A stretch of DNA of 18,646 nt from Lentisphaeria bacterium UBA7640 (GCA_002483765.1 DLIO01000008.1:26492-45137); one strand, 5' to 3'. Positions 1 through 8,016 are shown, counted from the stretch's first letter. Numbers and translations: made by a program. Notes: a model not told the origin generated them from the letters alone.

Positions 1-68
1 TTGAAAGAGACGATTTGTTCCAATCAATGTTACAAAGAATTGTCGCATGGTAATCTTGTTGTTTTGAG

Positions 69-1802
69 TCACAAAGTGTTCAGCGAATAGAGATGGTGGT
101 AGTAACCAGCTTTGTTCAATAGGTCTTGGTGTTGGCCGTGTTCGACGATTTCGCCGTCGCGCATTACGTAGGTGTAATCGGCATCGCGAACTGTCGATAA
201 ACGGTGCGCGATAATGATGGTGGTACGGTTTTGACAAAGGCGATCCATCGCGTTGCGAATTAACTCCTCACTTTCATTGTCTAAGGCCGAAGTGGCTTCG
301 TCAAAAATTAGAATCGGCGGATCTTTCAAAAATACCCGCGCAATCGAGATACGCTGTTTTTGACCGCCTGACAATTTCACACCGTGTTCACCAACCTCAG
401 AATCCAGCCCGTCCAGCAGCGTTTCAATGAAATCATAAATATTGGCGTTGATCGCCGCTTGAATGATCTCATCTTCGCTCGCGCCTGGTTTGCCAAATGA
501 GATATTATCGCGCACGGTGCTGTCAAAGAGAAAGGGTTGTTGTTGCACAATGCCGATATTGGAACGAATGAAACGTTGCGACATCGCCATGATATTCACG
601 CCATCAATCAAGATAGAACCTTTGTTGACTTCGTAAAAACGTGGAATCAGTGCCGCCATCGTCGATTTACCGGCGCCGGATTCGCCAACTAAAGCAACCT
701 TTTGCCCAGCGTCTATTTTCATATTGATATCGCGCAAAGTCCAACTGGATTCATCATTTGAATAACGAAACCACAAACTGGAGATATCAATCGTACCATT
801 GATAGTAGCGGGATTTTGAACTTTTGGCGGATCATTAATCTCGGGTTGTTCGTCCATAATCTCAACGAAACGCTCAAATGCTGAAACGCCTTGTTGATAT
901 TGTTCGATAAACCCTGACAACTGAAAAATCGGCCGAGTGATAAAATTACTGTAAACATAGAACGTAATGACATCAGAAATAACTGCGCGATCATAATAGA
1001 TCATCAATGCGCCCGCGCCAATAATCATCAGCGAATAACCTTGCGTCAACACATTAATACCGGAATGAAATCCAGCCATGGCGGCGTAGACATTTTCGCG
1101 CGCCTTCACAAATTGACGATTAACAGTGCCGAAATTACTGATCTCATGTTTTTCGTTCGCGAATGATTTGACCTCACGAATGCCTTGAATTGAGTTTTCT
1201 ACGCTACTATTGATATCTGCCACTTTTTTGCGAACTTGACGGAATCCGCGAAACATTCTGCCCTGAAAAATCATTCCCCAGAGGACAATCAACGGCAACG
1301 GAATAATACAGATGGCCGCAAACAGTGGATTTATATTGAACATAAAGATAAATGCTCCGGTCAGCGTCAATAGCGCCATCAACAGATCTTCAGGAGCATG
1401 ATGAGCGGCTTCAGCAATTAGAGTCAGGTCATTGGAGATTCTAGACATAATATGCCCAGTTTTATTGTGATCAAAATATTTGAATGACAGTTTTTGCAAA
1501 TGCGCGAACATATCCGCGCGCATATCTCCTTCCATGCGTACGCCAAGAACATGTCCCCAGCGCGTGTTGACGTACATAAAAACCCCGTACAAAATACACA
1601 TGACAAAGATCACGGCAATAGTCATCATGATCATTTTAAGATCGCGTTGTGGCAGATAATCATCTAGGATTAGTTTGATTCCGTACGGCATCAGCGAACT
1701 AAGCGCCGCCACCATAAAAGCGCTGCTAAAATCCAGCGCTACTAATTTTTTGTGTGGTCGGTAATAGTTTACAAAGCTCTTCAGTAATTTCAGTTTTTTC
1801 AT
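69..1802 (-). CDS. ABC exporter half-transporter, MsbA/lipid-A-type family (fused membrane and ATPase domains)
   Basis: A 577-residue half-transporter, expected to dimerise in the inner membrane and export a lipid, peptide or drug with ATP. The N-terminal half (about residues 1-310) holds hydrophobic segments of an ABC exporter membrane domain. The C-terminal half is a complete nucleotide-binding domain: Walker A GESGAGKS near residue 372, Q-loop in VQQQPF, signature LSGGQKQR near 476, Walker B ILIFDEATSALD near 500 and H-loop AHRLS near 529. Length is normal for the family. An upstream in-frame start at 1877 is possible, but I chose the ATG at 1802 because it forms an ATGA overlap with the stop of the gene before it (1799-1802) and gives a normal N-terminus, MKKLKLLKSF. 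It is the second gene of a two-gene unit with the DUF445 protein. The substrate cannot be read from sequence; the MsbA-like assignment is family-level only. Confidence 0.93.
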   Translation of the reverse strand: MKKLKLLKSFVNYYRPHKKLVALDFSSAFMVAALSSLMPYGIKLILDDYLPQRDLKMIMMTIAVIFVMCILYGVFMYVNTRWGHVLGVRMEGDMRADMFAHLQKLSFKYFDHNKTGHIMSRISNDLTLIAEAAHHAPEDLLMALLTLTGAFIFMFNINPLFAAICIIPLPLIVLWGMIFQGRMFRGFRQVRKKVADINSSVENSIQGIREVKSFANEKHEISNFGTVNRQFVKARENVYAAMAGFHSGINVLTQGYSLMIIGAGALMIYYDRAVISDVITFYVYSNFITRPIFQLSGFIEQYQQGVSAFERFVEIMDEQPEINDPPKVQNPATINGTIDISSLWFRYSNDESSWTLRDINMKIDAGQKVALVGESGAGKSTMAALIPRFYEVNKGSILIDGVNIMAMSQRFIRSNIGIVQQQPFLFDSTVRDNISFGKPGASEDEIIQAAINANIYDFIETLLDGLDSEVGEHGVKLSGGQKQRISIARVFLKDPPILIFDEATSALDNESEELIRNAMDRLCQNRTTIIIAHRLSTVRDADYTYVMRDGEIVEHGQHQDLLNKAGYYHHLYSLNTL

Positions 1803-3310
1803 CGTATTAAAATAGTTGTAATGGTTTGAATGATACCCAATAACGCGCCGATAATACCGCCAAGCCAGGTAACCCAAGTGAGTTCACGACTAGCAATGCG
1901 CCGGATCATTCGTTCTAAGTCTTTATTATCGTATGCTTCAACCGAATCGGAAACAATATTCCATAATCCGGTTTGTTCAGTAAATTCATGAAGCCGTCCA
2001 GCGATTAACGCCCGCGCCTCTTCCGCGCCGATCTGCGCCAGGTTGTCGCGCGTTCCAGCCGAAATAAACCGCGCTGGACGTCCTAATGGCATTTTACGCG
2101 CCACCATAATCATCTCTTCCGCGCGACCGTTGATAATTCGGCGCATCTCGGAACCCGTTGACATCTCCTGAACGGCCTCAAGAATCTGTTCAAAGGTTTT
2201 CCCTTCCTGCTCAATACCGCTGATTTCACCAATCGGGCGGCGCAACATTTTTTCAATAATTCCCGGCAGTGCAGCAGTGATGCGATTCACCGTGTCAGGA
2301 TTTGACCACGCATTAGTCAAGCCCAAATAGATTAATCCCTGAATCTGGCGTTGTGTAGGGTGATTAAAGGCTTCGCGCCAGTCTTTTTTTAGAAACTCCC
2401 CCGCGCCTCTGAGCAACGCTTGGCGAACCTGTTCCTGAGAATTTGGTTTTAAAAACTGAGCGCGGATAGTATTCGGCAATCTTGTACACATCTTTTTAAT
2501 ATCATTGTCGATTCCCAACAGATAAGAACCGAACTGCTTGACCCGGTTTAAAAAACCGCCTTGCGTTGACAATTGATCGTGAACTGTTGAGCAAATCGTG
2601 GTTGAAATAACATCCTGAAACTCGGGTTGTTCCAGCGCATCTGCGAGATGTTCAATAACGAAATGTGACTGATCGCTCGCCAGTTTCAAAAATGCCCGAC
2701 GCATCTCCGGCGATAACAGATCGTTAATACTATCTTTAGATTCTAGGAATACCATCAAGGTTTCACTTAAAGTCATACTGGCGCGTGCTCGAAACGACGC
2801 TGATTTTAAAAGTTTTTCCGCGACGGGCAATACAATCAACGGCAATTCACTTTGCAACTGCGGAAACAGTTCAAAAATATTTTTGAATCTTATATCGTCC
2901 CAGCGTTGATGCAAAAATGGTTTTAAGACTTTTTCTCTGAATTCCGGTTGTGCTAAACGATTTAAAATCTCTGTCATCAAAATCAAGCGTAGCGAACGGC
3001 TCAACTTATCAAGATCAGCGGAATTATCTTTCATTAATTCATCGAGACAAGGGAGTTCGCGTTCCATGAATTGATCGAGCCAGTTGCTAATATTTTCAGT
3101 AATCTGGCCGCCGATTGCAGGATCGTTTAGGCGTTCCACGATTTTGCCGGTGGAGAACAGTTCGCCAGAGATCACTTCGCGCACAGAAGCTGCCATTTCT
3201 GCTTTTTTGTTAGGAAGAATCCAGCGAAAAATGCAATAAATAGCAAATGCATTGGTTCCTGCACCGACAATAAATCCGAAAATAATATTAATTGCTAACT
3301 GGCTAAACAT
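1799..3310 (-). CDS. DUF445 / YheB-like membrane protein
   Basis: A 503-residue protein matching the DUF445 (YheB-like) pattern. It has an N-terminal membrane segment with the characteristic GxGTNxxAI stretch (GAGTNAFAIYCIFR, about residues 16-29), a long, mostly helical and charged middle of roughly 430 residues, and a C-terminal membrane segment beginning in ELTWVTWLGGIIGALLG just before the stop. Family members are thought to be membrane-anchored, but their biochemical role is not established. The ATG at 3310 follows a GGGGAG ribosome-binding site 6 nt upstream. Its stop overlaps the start of the ABC exporter by 4 bp, so the two are very probably co-transcribed and translationally coupled. 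This may link the protein to envelope transport, but that is inference. No key residues are known for the family, so intactness is judged only by length and by both membrane ends being present. Confidence 0.85.
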   Translation of the reverse strand: MFSQLAINIIFGFIVGAGTNAFAIYCIFRWILPNKKAEMAASVREVISGELFSTGKIVERLNDPAIGGQITENISNWLDQFMERELPCLDELMKDNSADLDKLSRSLRLILMTEILNRLAQPEFREKVLKPFLHQRWDDIRFKNIFELFPQLQSELPLIVLPVAEKLLKSASFRARASMTLSETLMVFLESKDSINDLLSPEMRRAFLKLASDQSHFVIEHLADALEQPEFQDVISTTICSTVHDQLSTQGGFLNRVKQFGSYLLGIDNDIKKMCTRLPNTIRAQFLKPNSQEQVRQALLRGAGEFLKKDWREAFNHPTQRQIQGLIYLGLTNAWSNPDTVNRITAALPGIIEKMLRRPIGEISGIEQEGKTFEQILEAVQEMSTGSEMRRIINGRAEEMIMVARKMPLGRPARFISAGTRDNLAQIGAEEARALIAGRLHEFTEQTGLWNIVSDSVEAYDNKDLERMIRRIASRELTWVTWLGGIIGALLGIIQTITTILIR

Positions 3311-3433
3311 TTATAACTCCCCATTGAAAATCATAACAGAAGTTCATAATATAAGCGGTGTAACGGAAAACCCAATAAATAACCAGAGATATCCCCATAT
3401 TTTTTTATCTATTGCTGAGGCTTTTTTGAAAAT

Positions 3434-3745
3434 TCACACTACTGCGTGGCAAAACTCTTTAATTGTTTTCTGTAACTCATTGCCTTTTTCAAGCCGTATG
3501 CAATCCAGCGCATAACTAGATTGTAAATTAAGCCACAAATCGGGACTAGTGCCAAAAAATAACGATAAGCGCAAAGCCGTATCGGCAGTAATTCCACGTT
3601 TACCCAAAACAATTTCATTTATCCGGCGTGGGGGAACTTTGATATGAACAGCAAGTTTATTTTGACTTAATTCTAGCGGTTCAAGAAAATCCTGCAAAAG
3701 TATCTCGCCGGGATGTACTGGTGATAAAGTTTTTTCCCTATTCAT
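3434..3745 (-). CDS. higA: HigA-family addiction-module antitoxin (XRE-type HTH), without an adjacent intact HigB
   Basis: A 103-residue protein of the HigA antitoxin family. It opens with the diagnostic VHPGEILLQDFLEPL motif (residues 10-24), followed by a helix-turn-helix (LSQNKLAVHIKVPPRRINEI, about 26-45) and GKRGITADTALRLSLFFGTSPDLWLNLQ, a family hallmark. In the usual system it neutralises an mRNA-cleaving RelE/HigB toxin and represses its own operon. The ATG at 3745 has an AGGAG site about 9 nt upstream. higB normally lies immediately upstream of higA. Here the upstream 338 bp hold no intact toxin frame. The only trace is a short minus-strand reading ending at 3789 that reads AFLRKHGVKADKLD after a stop codon, which could be the tail of a decayed gene. 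The antitoxin itself looks intact. It may be an orphan regulator or may act on a toxin elsewhere. Confidence 0.88.
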   Translation of the reverse strand: MNREKTLSPVHPGEILLQDFLEPLELSQNKLAVHIKVPPRRINEIVLGKRGITADTALRLSLFFGTSPDLWLNLQSSYALDCIRLEKGNELQKTIKEFCHAVV

Positions 3746-4083
3746 AATATCTTACTCCTGTTAATGATAATCTACTACTTTAAGTCAATCAATCCAACTT
3801 ATCAGCTTTGACGCCGTGTTTACGTAGAAATGCTTTTCAGTCGTTCGCGGGGGCATCTCCACTAAGGACTTTAAGGACTTTAAGGTCTTTCGCCCCACGC
3901 ACTCTCCAATTTCCCTGTAGCCCCCAATTTATCAGTTCTCTTTTTGTGTGTTACTGGTTTCTGCTTTGTTATCATGGCAAATTTCTTTTCATGCTGGACA
4001 ACACAATGAACAGGATGTAACTTTGTTAATTGATTTTATCGACGGCATTCAACGAACAAAACAACTTCTTTGTTAGGAATATT
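3746..4083. other. 338-bp spacer between divergent higA and fabG-like genes, with possible gene remnant
   Basis: No intact gene is recognisable. It must hold the divergent promoters of the HigA gene and the FabG-like gene, but I see no convincing -35/-10 pair for either. It contains a 9-bp tandem repeat (3863-3889). On the minus strand, one frame read from about 3946 down to 3789 is interrupted by a single TGA near 3838 and otherwise stays open, ending in AFLRKHGVKADKLD. It could be a decayed small gene, perhaps the lost toxin partner, or chance. A plus-strand frame starting at 3808 runs across the tandem repeat and lacks any family resemblance or ribosome-binding site, so I treat it as non-coding. 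Confidence 0.5.
3863..3889. repeat. 9-bp tandem repeat TAAGGACTT, three copies
   Basis: Two perfect copies of TAAGGACTT (3863-3871, 3872-3880) are followed by a third with one change, TAAGGTCTT (3881-3889). The 9-bp period preserves reading frame. It lies in the spacer between two divergent genes. Copy-number-variable microsatellites of this type are a feature of this genome's intergenic DNA (compare the 8-bp array at 12680-12767). Confidence 0.85.
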
Positions 4084-4824
4084 ATGGAAAAAAATAGTCA
4101 CCTTGAACCTCAAACGGCTTTAATTATTGGCGGATGCCGTGGTATTGGACGCGCTATTGCAGTGCGACTGGCCAACGATGGTTTCGACATTATCGCGACC
4201 GGCAGAACTCATGGCGACCACGTCAAAACGTTACAGGAAGAGATTAACGCTATCGGCAGAAAATTTACGTTCCTGGCTTTTGATGTTTGCGACCATGCCG
4301 CGTCAGCCGTTGCGCTTGAACCATTCAGCGAAAACACTCCGGATGTGGTGATTTATAACTCCGGCATTGCGAAAGACAATCTTTTTGTATTTATGTCCAA
4401 AGATGAATGGAACCAAGTTATTGACACCAATATCAATGGTTTTTACAACACGGTTCAACCACTCGTTTTTGGCATGTTAGCGCGCAAAAAAGGCAGAGTT
4501 ATCGTTATCAGTTCCGCTTCTGGACAAACTGGACAAGCGGGACAGGTTAATTATTCAGCGTCCAAAGCTGCATTGATTGGCGCCACAAAAGCGTTAGCGC
4601 GCGAAGTCGGCAAAAGAGGTATTTTGGTCAATGCTATCGCTCCAGGGTTTATCAATACTGTCATGACGGAGAATGTTCCGATTGAAAAAGTTCTACCCTT
4701 GATACCGCTAAATCGTGCTGGTTCTGCGGACGAGGTCGCTGGAACGGTCAGTTTCTTATGTGGCCCGGACAGTTCGTATATCCACGGACAAGTGATCGCG
4801 GTAAACGGCGGCTTGGTAATCTAA
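4084..4824 (+). CDS. fabG: 3-oxoacyl-ACP reductase-like short-chain dehydrogenase (FabG family)
   Basis: A 246-residue classical short-chain dehydrogenase/reductase, most like FabG ketoreductases that reduce 3-oxoacyl-ACP with NADPH. Visible motifs are the cofactor loop GGCRGIGRAI (a variant of TGxxxGIG) near residues 15-24, the NSG version of NAG in VVIYNSG, and the catalytic Ser144, Tyr157 and Lys161 in ISSASG and YSASK. The Ser-Tyr spacing of 13 is that of FabG. The late motif PGFINTVMT is typical of the family. I chose the ATG at 4084, not an upstream in-frame ATT-like extension from 4030, because AGGA lies 5 nt before it and the resulting length is normal. The stop is 6 nt before the FAD oxidoreductase start, so the two form an operon. 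Next to a type II KS/ACP locus it probably serves a specialised acyl chain rather than housekeeping fatty acid synthesis; that is inference from context. Substrate is unproven. Confidence 0.9.
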   Translation: MEKNSHLEPQTALIIGGCRGIGRAIAVRLANDGFDIIATGRTHGDHVKTLQEEINAIGRKFTFLAFDVCDHAASAVALEPFSENTPDVVIYNSGIAKDNLFVFMSKDEWNQVIDTNINGFYNTVQPLVFGMLARKKGRVIVISSASGQTGQAGQVNYSASKAALIGATKALAREVGKRGILVNAIAPGFINTVMTENVPIEKVLPLIPLNRAGSADEVAGTVSFLCGPDSSYIHGQVIAVNGGLVI

Positions 4825-4830
4825 AGCTTG

Positions 4831-6351
4831 ATGAAAAATATTAATAGTTCACAAAAACAGACGGTTGTTGCCGGTGCCGGCAGTGGTGGCATGACTATGG
4901 CGTTACTGCTTGCGATGGCTGGTAAAAAAGTGGTTTTGGTTGATATCCAACCCGAAATCGGGGGTTTTATGCGCCGCTTCACTCGTGATGGAGTTTACTT
5001 CGACACGGGATTTCATTTTACCGGTGGATTCGAGAATATCCTTGCACAAATGCTTCAAGTCATGAATATCGATGATCTAGTGCGCGAAGCTCCATTCCGT
5101 AGCAAACTCTACCTTGCGGAGTCTTCAAAACATCTCTCTCTACCCCAAACTGGCGTCGACGATCTCGCGGAATATCTAGCGCAGGAATATCCTGCCGACC
5201 GCGACGCGATCATGCGCTATTACCAGTGCGAAAAAGCGGTCATCGCCAATACGCCAATGTTTGATCTTCGAGATCAAAATTTCCAGGAAAAACTTCAGCT
5301 GACCAATTATGACACCACGACACTTGCAGAGCTTTTTTCTGAATTAAAAATTTCACGTGAAACCGCCACCGTCCTCGGCAGTGCGGCGCTGTGCCATGGC
5401 ACGCCACCTTGCGAATCATCAGTAACTCATCATTGCCGCGTCAGTTACGGATTGGGTAATCATATCTCCAGAATCGAACGTGGTGGCGACTCTTTTATCG
5501 ATGCATTTTTACGTGAAGCTCAAAAGTACGACATTAGAATTATTACTGGAACCAAAATCATCAAAACTTCAAAGCCAGATTCAACGGGGCGATGTGCGAA
5601 CGTGCTACTAAGCAACGGGGAAGAGATTGAGGTTGAAGATGTCTATCTCTCCATGCACCCCGAATCTATTTTTGAACTGATGCCACAAGAAGTTCTTTCC
5701 TCCTCGTTTCTCAGAAGAGTCCAACGCATGGAAGATAGTTGCAGTTTCTTTTCAATCTTTGGCGTGCTAGATAACGATTTACCGTTTGGTTCTGAACTGA
5801 CCTCGTATCTTTCCGTGAACAATCTCGACGACATTCTGTTGCCTCAGCGTTCAGGAACTGGAACCGGGATAGTTCTTGCCGACGAACCGGATAGCCACGG
5901 CAATATGCGAAAAACCCTTACCGCGTTCCGAACCATGTATGCCGAAGAGACCGCAAAATGGGAGAAACTGCCCAGACGCGCAAATAACCAGGAATATCAA
6001 GATTTCAAAACACGTTCCACAGAATCAATAATAGATGAGATTTTCCGGGCATATCCAGAATTCAAAGGAAAATTCAAACTGTCAGCATCGTCAACGCCAC
6101 TAACCTGTAAAGATTATGACCCGCCAACGGGTTGCGCGTACGGTGTCAGAAGAAAAATCGGTGTGTCACGCCTCTTCGGGCGTTTGCCAGTGCAGAATTT
6201 CTATGCAATCGGTCACAGCGCGCTAGTGCCGGGCGTACTGGGCACCATGATGGCGTCATTCCTGCTTTTTAGACAAAATGTCGGAGAAAAAATCTATCGC
6301 AACCTCATTGCCGAAAGACTTGGGAAATGCGAACATAATCGTTTCGGTTGA
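4831..6351 (+). CDS. FAD-dependent oxidoreductase, phytoene desaturase / carotene isomerase-like
   Basis: A 506-residue flavoenzyme of the NAD(P)/FAD amine-oxidase/phytoene-dehydrogenase type. The N-terminus carries the Rossmann dinucleotide fold VVAGAGSGGMTMALLLAMAG followed by the VVLVDIQPEIGG acidic end and the family GGFM/FDTGFHF region (about residues 10-60). The C-terminus has the second FAD-binding signature, YAIGHSALVPGVLGTMMAS, near residue 470. Length matches CrtI, CrtISO and retinol-saturase-like proteins. I took the ATG at 4831; a TTG codon directly before it could add one residue. It lies 6 nt after the FabG-like stop, in one operon. No carotenoid genes (phytoene synthase, prenyltransferase) are present, so a carotenoid role is unlikely. 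CrtI-like enzymes of this kind also occur in ladderane-candidate clusters beside KS/ACP genes, and desaturation, saturation or isomerisation of a polyene acyl chain is a reasonable guess. Substrate unknown. Confidence 0.87.
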   Translation: MKNINSSQKQTVVAGAGSGGMTMALLLAMAGKKVVLVDIQPEIGGFMRRFTRDGVYFDTGFHFTGGFENILAQMLQVMNIDDLVREAPFRSKLYLAESSKHLSLPQTGVDDLAEYLAQEYPADRDAIMRYYQCEKAVIANTPMFDLRDQNFQEKLQLTNYDTTTLAELFSELKISRETATVLGSAALCHGTPPCESSVTHHCRVSYGLGNHISRIERGGDSFIDAFLREAQKYDIRIITGTKIIKTSKPDSTGRCANVLLSNGEEIEVEDVYLSMHPESIFELMPQEVLSSSFLRRVQRMEDSCSFFSIFGVLDNDLPFGSELTSYLSVNNLDDILLPQRSGTGTGIVLADEPDSHGNMRKTLTAFRTMYAEETAKWEKLPRRANNQEYQDFKTRSTESIIDEIFRAYPEFKGKFKLSASSTPLTCKDYDPPTGCAYGVRRKIGVSRLFGRLPVQNFYAIGHSALVPGVLGTMMASFLLFRQNVGEKIYRNLIAERLGKCEHNRFG

Positions 6352-6395
6352 AAAGATAAATCAGACCAAGTCTCTAAAGTATTTGCCCTTAAAAT

Positions 6396-7152
6396 TTAAA
6401 AGTCAGAACTTCTCCCATAATATCCTCCGGTTTTCGGCGCACCACGGAATTCAATCTTTCCTTGCTCGCGCAATTGCCGGATATAACGTTCCACAATACG
6501 GTTACTTATGCCGATTGTTTCCGCGATAAAATTTACCCGGCATCCGGGATGAAGTTGAATAAATTCAAGGATTTTTACTCCGCCATTTACTCCGCCACTA
6601 GCAGTTTCCTGATTTCTTTTCAAAGCATGCAGGATTTCTCCAAGCATAAAATCAACAAATATCCCGCTATCATTTTTCTTTGTGCTGAGGGCTCGCAAAA
6701 AAATAACTTGGAGTTTATGCTTGACCGCGAATCGCTACTCTGCGTTACGAATCTATTTGAATAGGTCTACTATGCAAACAGATTCGTGCCTTGATTAGCA
6801 ATCCGCTGTCGGCCCAAAATTCACCAATTTATTTTTGAGCGAACCCTAAGATTAATTGCTTGATAATATTCTTGCTGATTGGCATATACTATAGTTTCTA
6901 CTGGCAAATGCTGAAACACCGGATGCAGTTGCCCCAAAAGCAACGTTCGATAATTGCAGTAATCTGAGCCTCAGACAGCGTATTGCCTTCAATGGCCAAT
7001 GAACCTTGAATTGTTTTGACGCGGTTTGCTTTGCGCAACCGCAAACTATCTGCCTGTTCCATGCGTATCGCGTAGCGCTCAATCAAAGCAGAAATCTCCG
7101 CAATCATGGTAACAGCGGACGCACTGATAGAAAATAGCGGATGATAGGTCAT
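6396..7152 (-). pseudogene. Fic/DOC-family protein gene, internally deleted and frameshifted
   Basis: Three pieces of one Fic protein lie in order on the minus strand, in different frames. First, from an ATG at 7152 with AAGGAG 6 nt upstream, comes a Fic N-terminal domain including IQGSLAIEGNTLSEAQ, the family's regulatory-loop region, ending near 6943. Second, in another frame from 6940 to 6848, comes LLGQLHPVFQHLPVETIVY followed by ANQQEYYQAINL, which matches the segment that follows the active site in this family. Third, from about 6692 to 6396, comes ALSTKKNDSGIFVDFMLGEI and a C-terminal winged helix (NFIAETIGISNRIVERYIRQL). The catalytic HPFxDGNGR core, expected between pieces one and two, is absent, and the frame breaks at about 6940. 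About 150 bp of non-matching sequence sits between pieces two and three. The gene cannot make an active AMPylase. The intact family modifies target proteins with AMP; here it is only a relic, lying convergent to the FAD oxidoreductase. Confidence 0.82.
6747..6787. repeat. Imperfect inverted repeat inside the Fic relic
   Basis: ACGAATCTATTTG (6747-6759) pairs with CAAACAGATTCGT (6775-6787) with one mismatch, leaving a 15-nt loop. It falls in the roughly 150-bp non-matching stretch between two Fic fragments, so it may mark inserted DNA. There is no T-run on either side, so a rho-independent terminator is unlikely. Confidence 0.6.
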
Positions 7153-7269
7153 AGCCAACTCCTTGCCCGGTTTATGCCATTACTTTTAAAACTTTATCCG
7201 ATCTGAATAATATACTCTTTGAGGACAAAACTTAAAGAAACGTTCCGTGGATTTTTCTCACTAGGAAAA

Positions 7270-7791
7270 TTATTTCATCACCGCGTTTACGTATAAAGGA
7301 TACTTATTGACTACAAAGGCTTTGTCCTTTTTGTCTTGTCCAATATAATAAAGCGCGCTCGCGACCAGTGCTGGCATTATTTCATTAGCATCGGCATTAT
7401 GTCGAGCAGAACAACTTGCCGAAACCCGCCATTTTTCTTTTTCAGCTTCGAATGCGCGGATAGTATAAGTGACTTCCATTTTCTTACTTCTGATAATTTG
7501 AAAATTGATGAAAACTTTTAGTTTTCCTTTTTTAGCTTCTTCCATCTTCAAGTAATCCAGCGCATTTTTGGTGTATTTGGTGAGGAGTTCTAAATGTGGC
7601 GATTTCTTCATCGCTTCTTCAGGAACAATAATGTAGTTCGTACTGTACGTTGGATCCATCAGCCGAGCATCGACAGCAACCCTGTTGACTGGTAGATTAA
7701 TTTTAGCTTGAGCTTGGACAGAAAACACGGAAGAAAACAAAAACAACGAAAGAGCCGCGATGAACAAGTTACTGGTTGATTTCCTGAACAT
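7270..7791 (-). CDS. Small secreted/periplasmic protein of unknown function
   Basis: I do not recognise the family. The product is 173 residues with a clear Sec signal peptide: MFRKSTSN, a hydrophobic core LFIAALSLFLFSSVFSV, and a signal-peptidase I site after QAQA (about residue 29). The mature part is a charged alpha/beta-looking domain with repeated Lys/Glu runs and two adjacent features, SASCSARHNADANE and LVASALYYIG. There is one Cys and no lipobox. The frame extends upstream to 7983, but I chose the ATG at 7791 because it has an excellent AGGAGGT ribosome-binding site 6 nt upstream and starts exactly at the signal peptide. It is monocistronic as far as can be seen, with its own promoter-like sequence, and lies downstream of the KS/ACP operon. 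A link to that operon is possible but unsupported. Confidence 0.8.
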   Translation of the reverse strand: MFRKSTSNLFIAALSLFLFSSVFSVQAQAKINLPVNRVAVDARLMDPTYSTNYIIVPEEAMKKSPHLELLTKYTKNALDYLKMEEAKKGKLKVFINFQIIRSKKMEVTYTIRAFEAEKEKWRVSASCSARHNADANEIMPALVASALYYIGQDKKDKAFVVNKYPLYVNAVMK

Positions 7792-7847
7792 AAGACACCT
7801 CCTGAATGGCATTAATTTACGACTGATATCACGATACCGACGCATTA

Positions 7848-7876
7848 AATATAATAACAATATTCTTAAAAAACAA
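7848..7876 (-). promoter_or_regulatory. Putative sigma70-type promoter for the secreted-protein gene
   Basis: Read on the minus strand, TTGTTT (7876-7871) is separated by 17 bp from TATATT (7853-7848). The -10 matches consensus at 5 of 6 positions; the -35 matches only at TTG. It lies about 57 bp upstream of the ATG at 7791, and the DNA further upstream is very A/T-rich, as an UP element would be. Prediction by eye only. Confidence 0.4.
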
Positions 7877-7943
7877 TCAGAAAATATTTTTTTTGCAAAA
7901 TATTCAAAAAAACAAAAAGTCAAAAAAAGGAGATTTTCAATCA

Positions 7944-7973
7944 CCTGCCTAATCCGGAGCTTCGGTGGGCAGG
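7944..7973. repeat. Inverted repeat CCTGCC...GGCAGG with inner CCG/CGG pairing
   Basis: CCTGCC (7944-7949) pairs with GGCAGG (7968-7973), and CCG (7953-7955) with CGG (7963-7965), giving a bulged hairpin with a short loop. It lies between two minus-strand genes and could be a transcription end or a dispersed palindromic element. No T-run follows on the minus strand, though a run of A/T-rich DNA does. Confidence 0.5.
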
Positions 7974-8016
7974 AGAAAAACACGAAAACTACGAAAGGGG
8001 GAAAGTGAATTTATAA

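Noticed and set aside
3808..4020. Plus-strand 70-codon open frame across the 9-bp repeat
   Set aside because: No ribosome-binding site, low-complexity from the tandem repeat, no recognisable domain.
4030..4083. 18-residue N-terminal extension of the FabG-like protein
   Set aside because: Not conserved in the family, and the ATG at 4084 has AGGA 5 nt upstream.
6462..6764. Plus-strand 100-codon open frame opposite the Fic relic
   Set aside because: It is antisense to the Fic C-terminal winged-helix piece, whose match to the family is much stronger.
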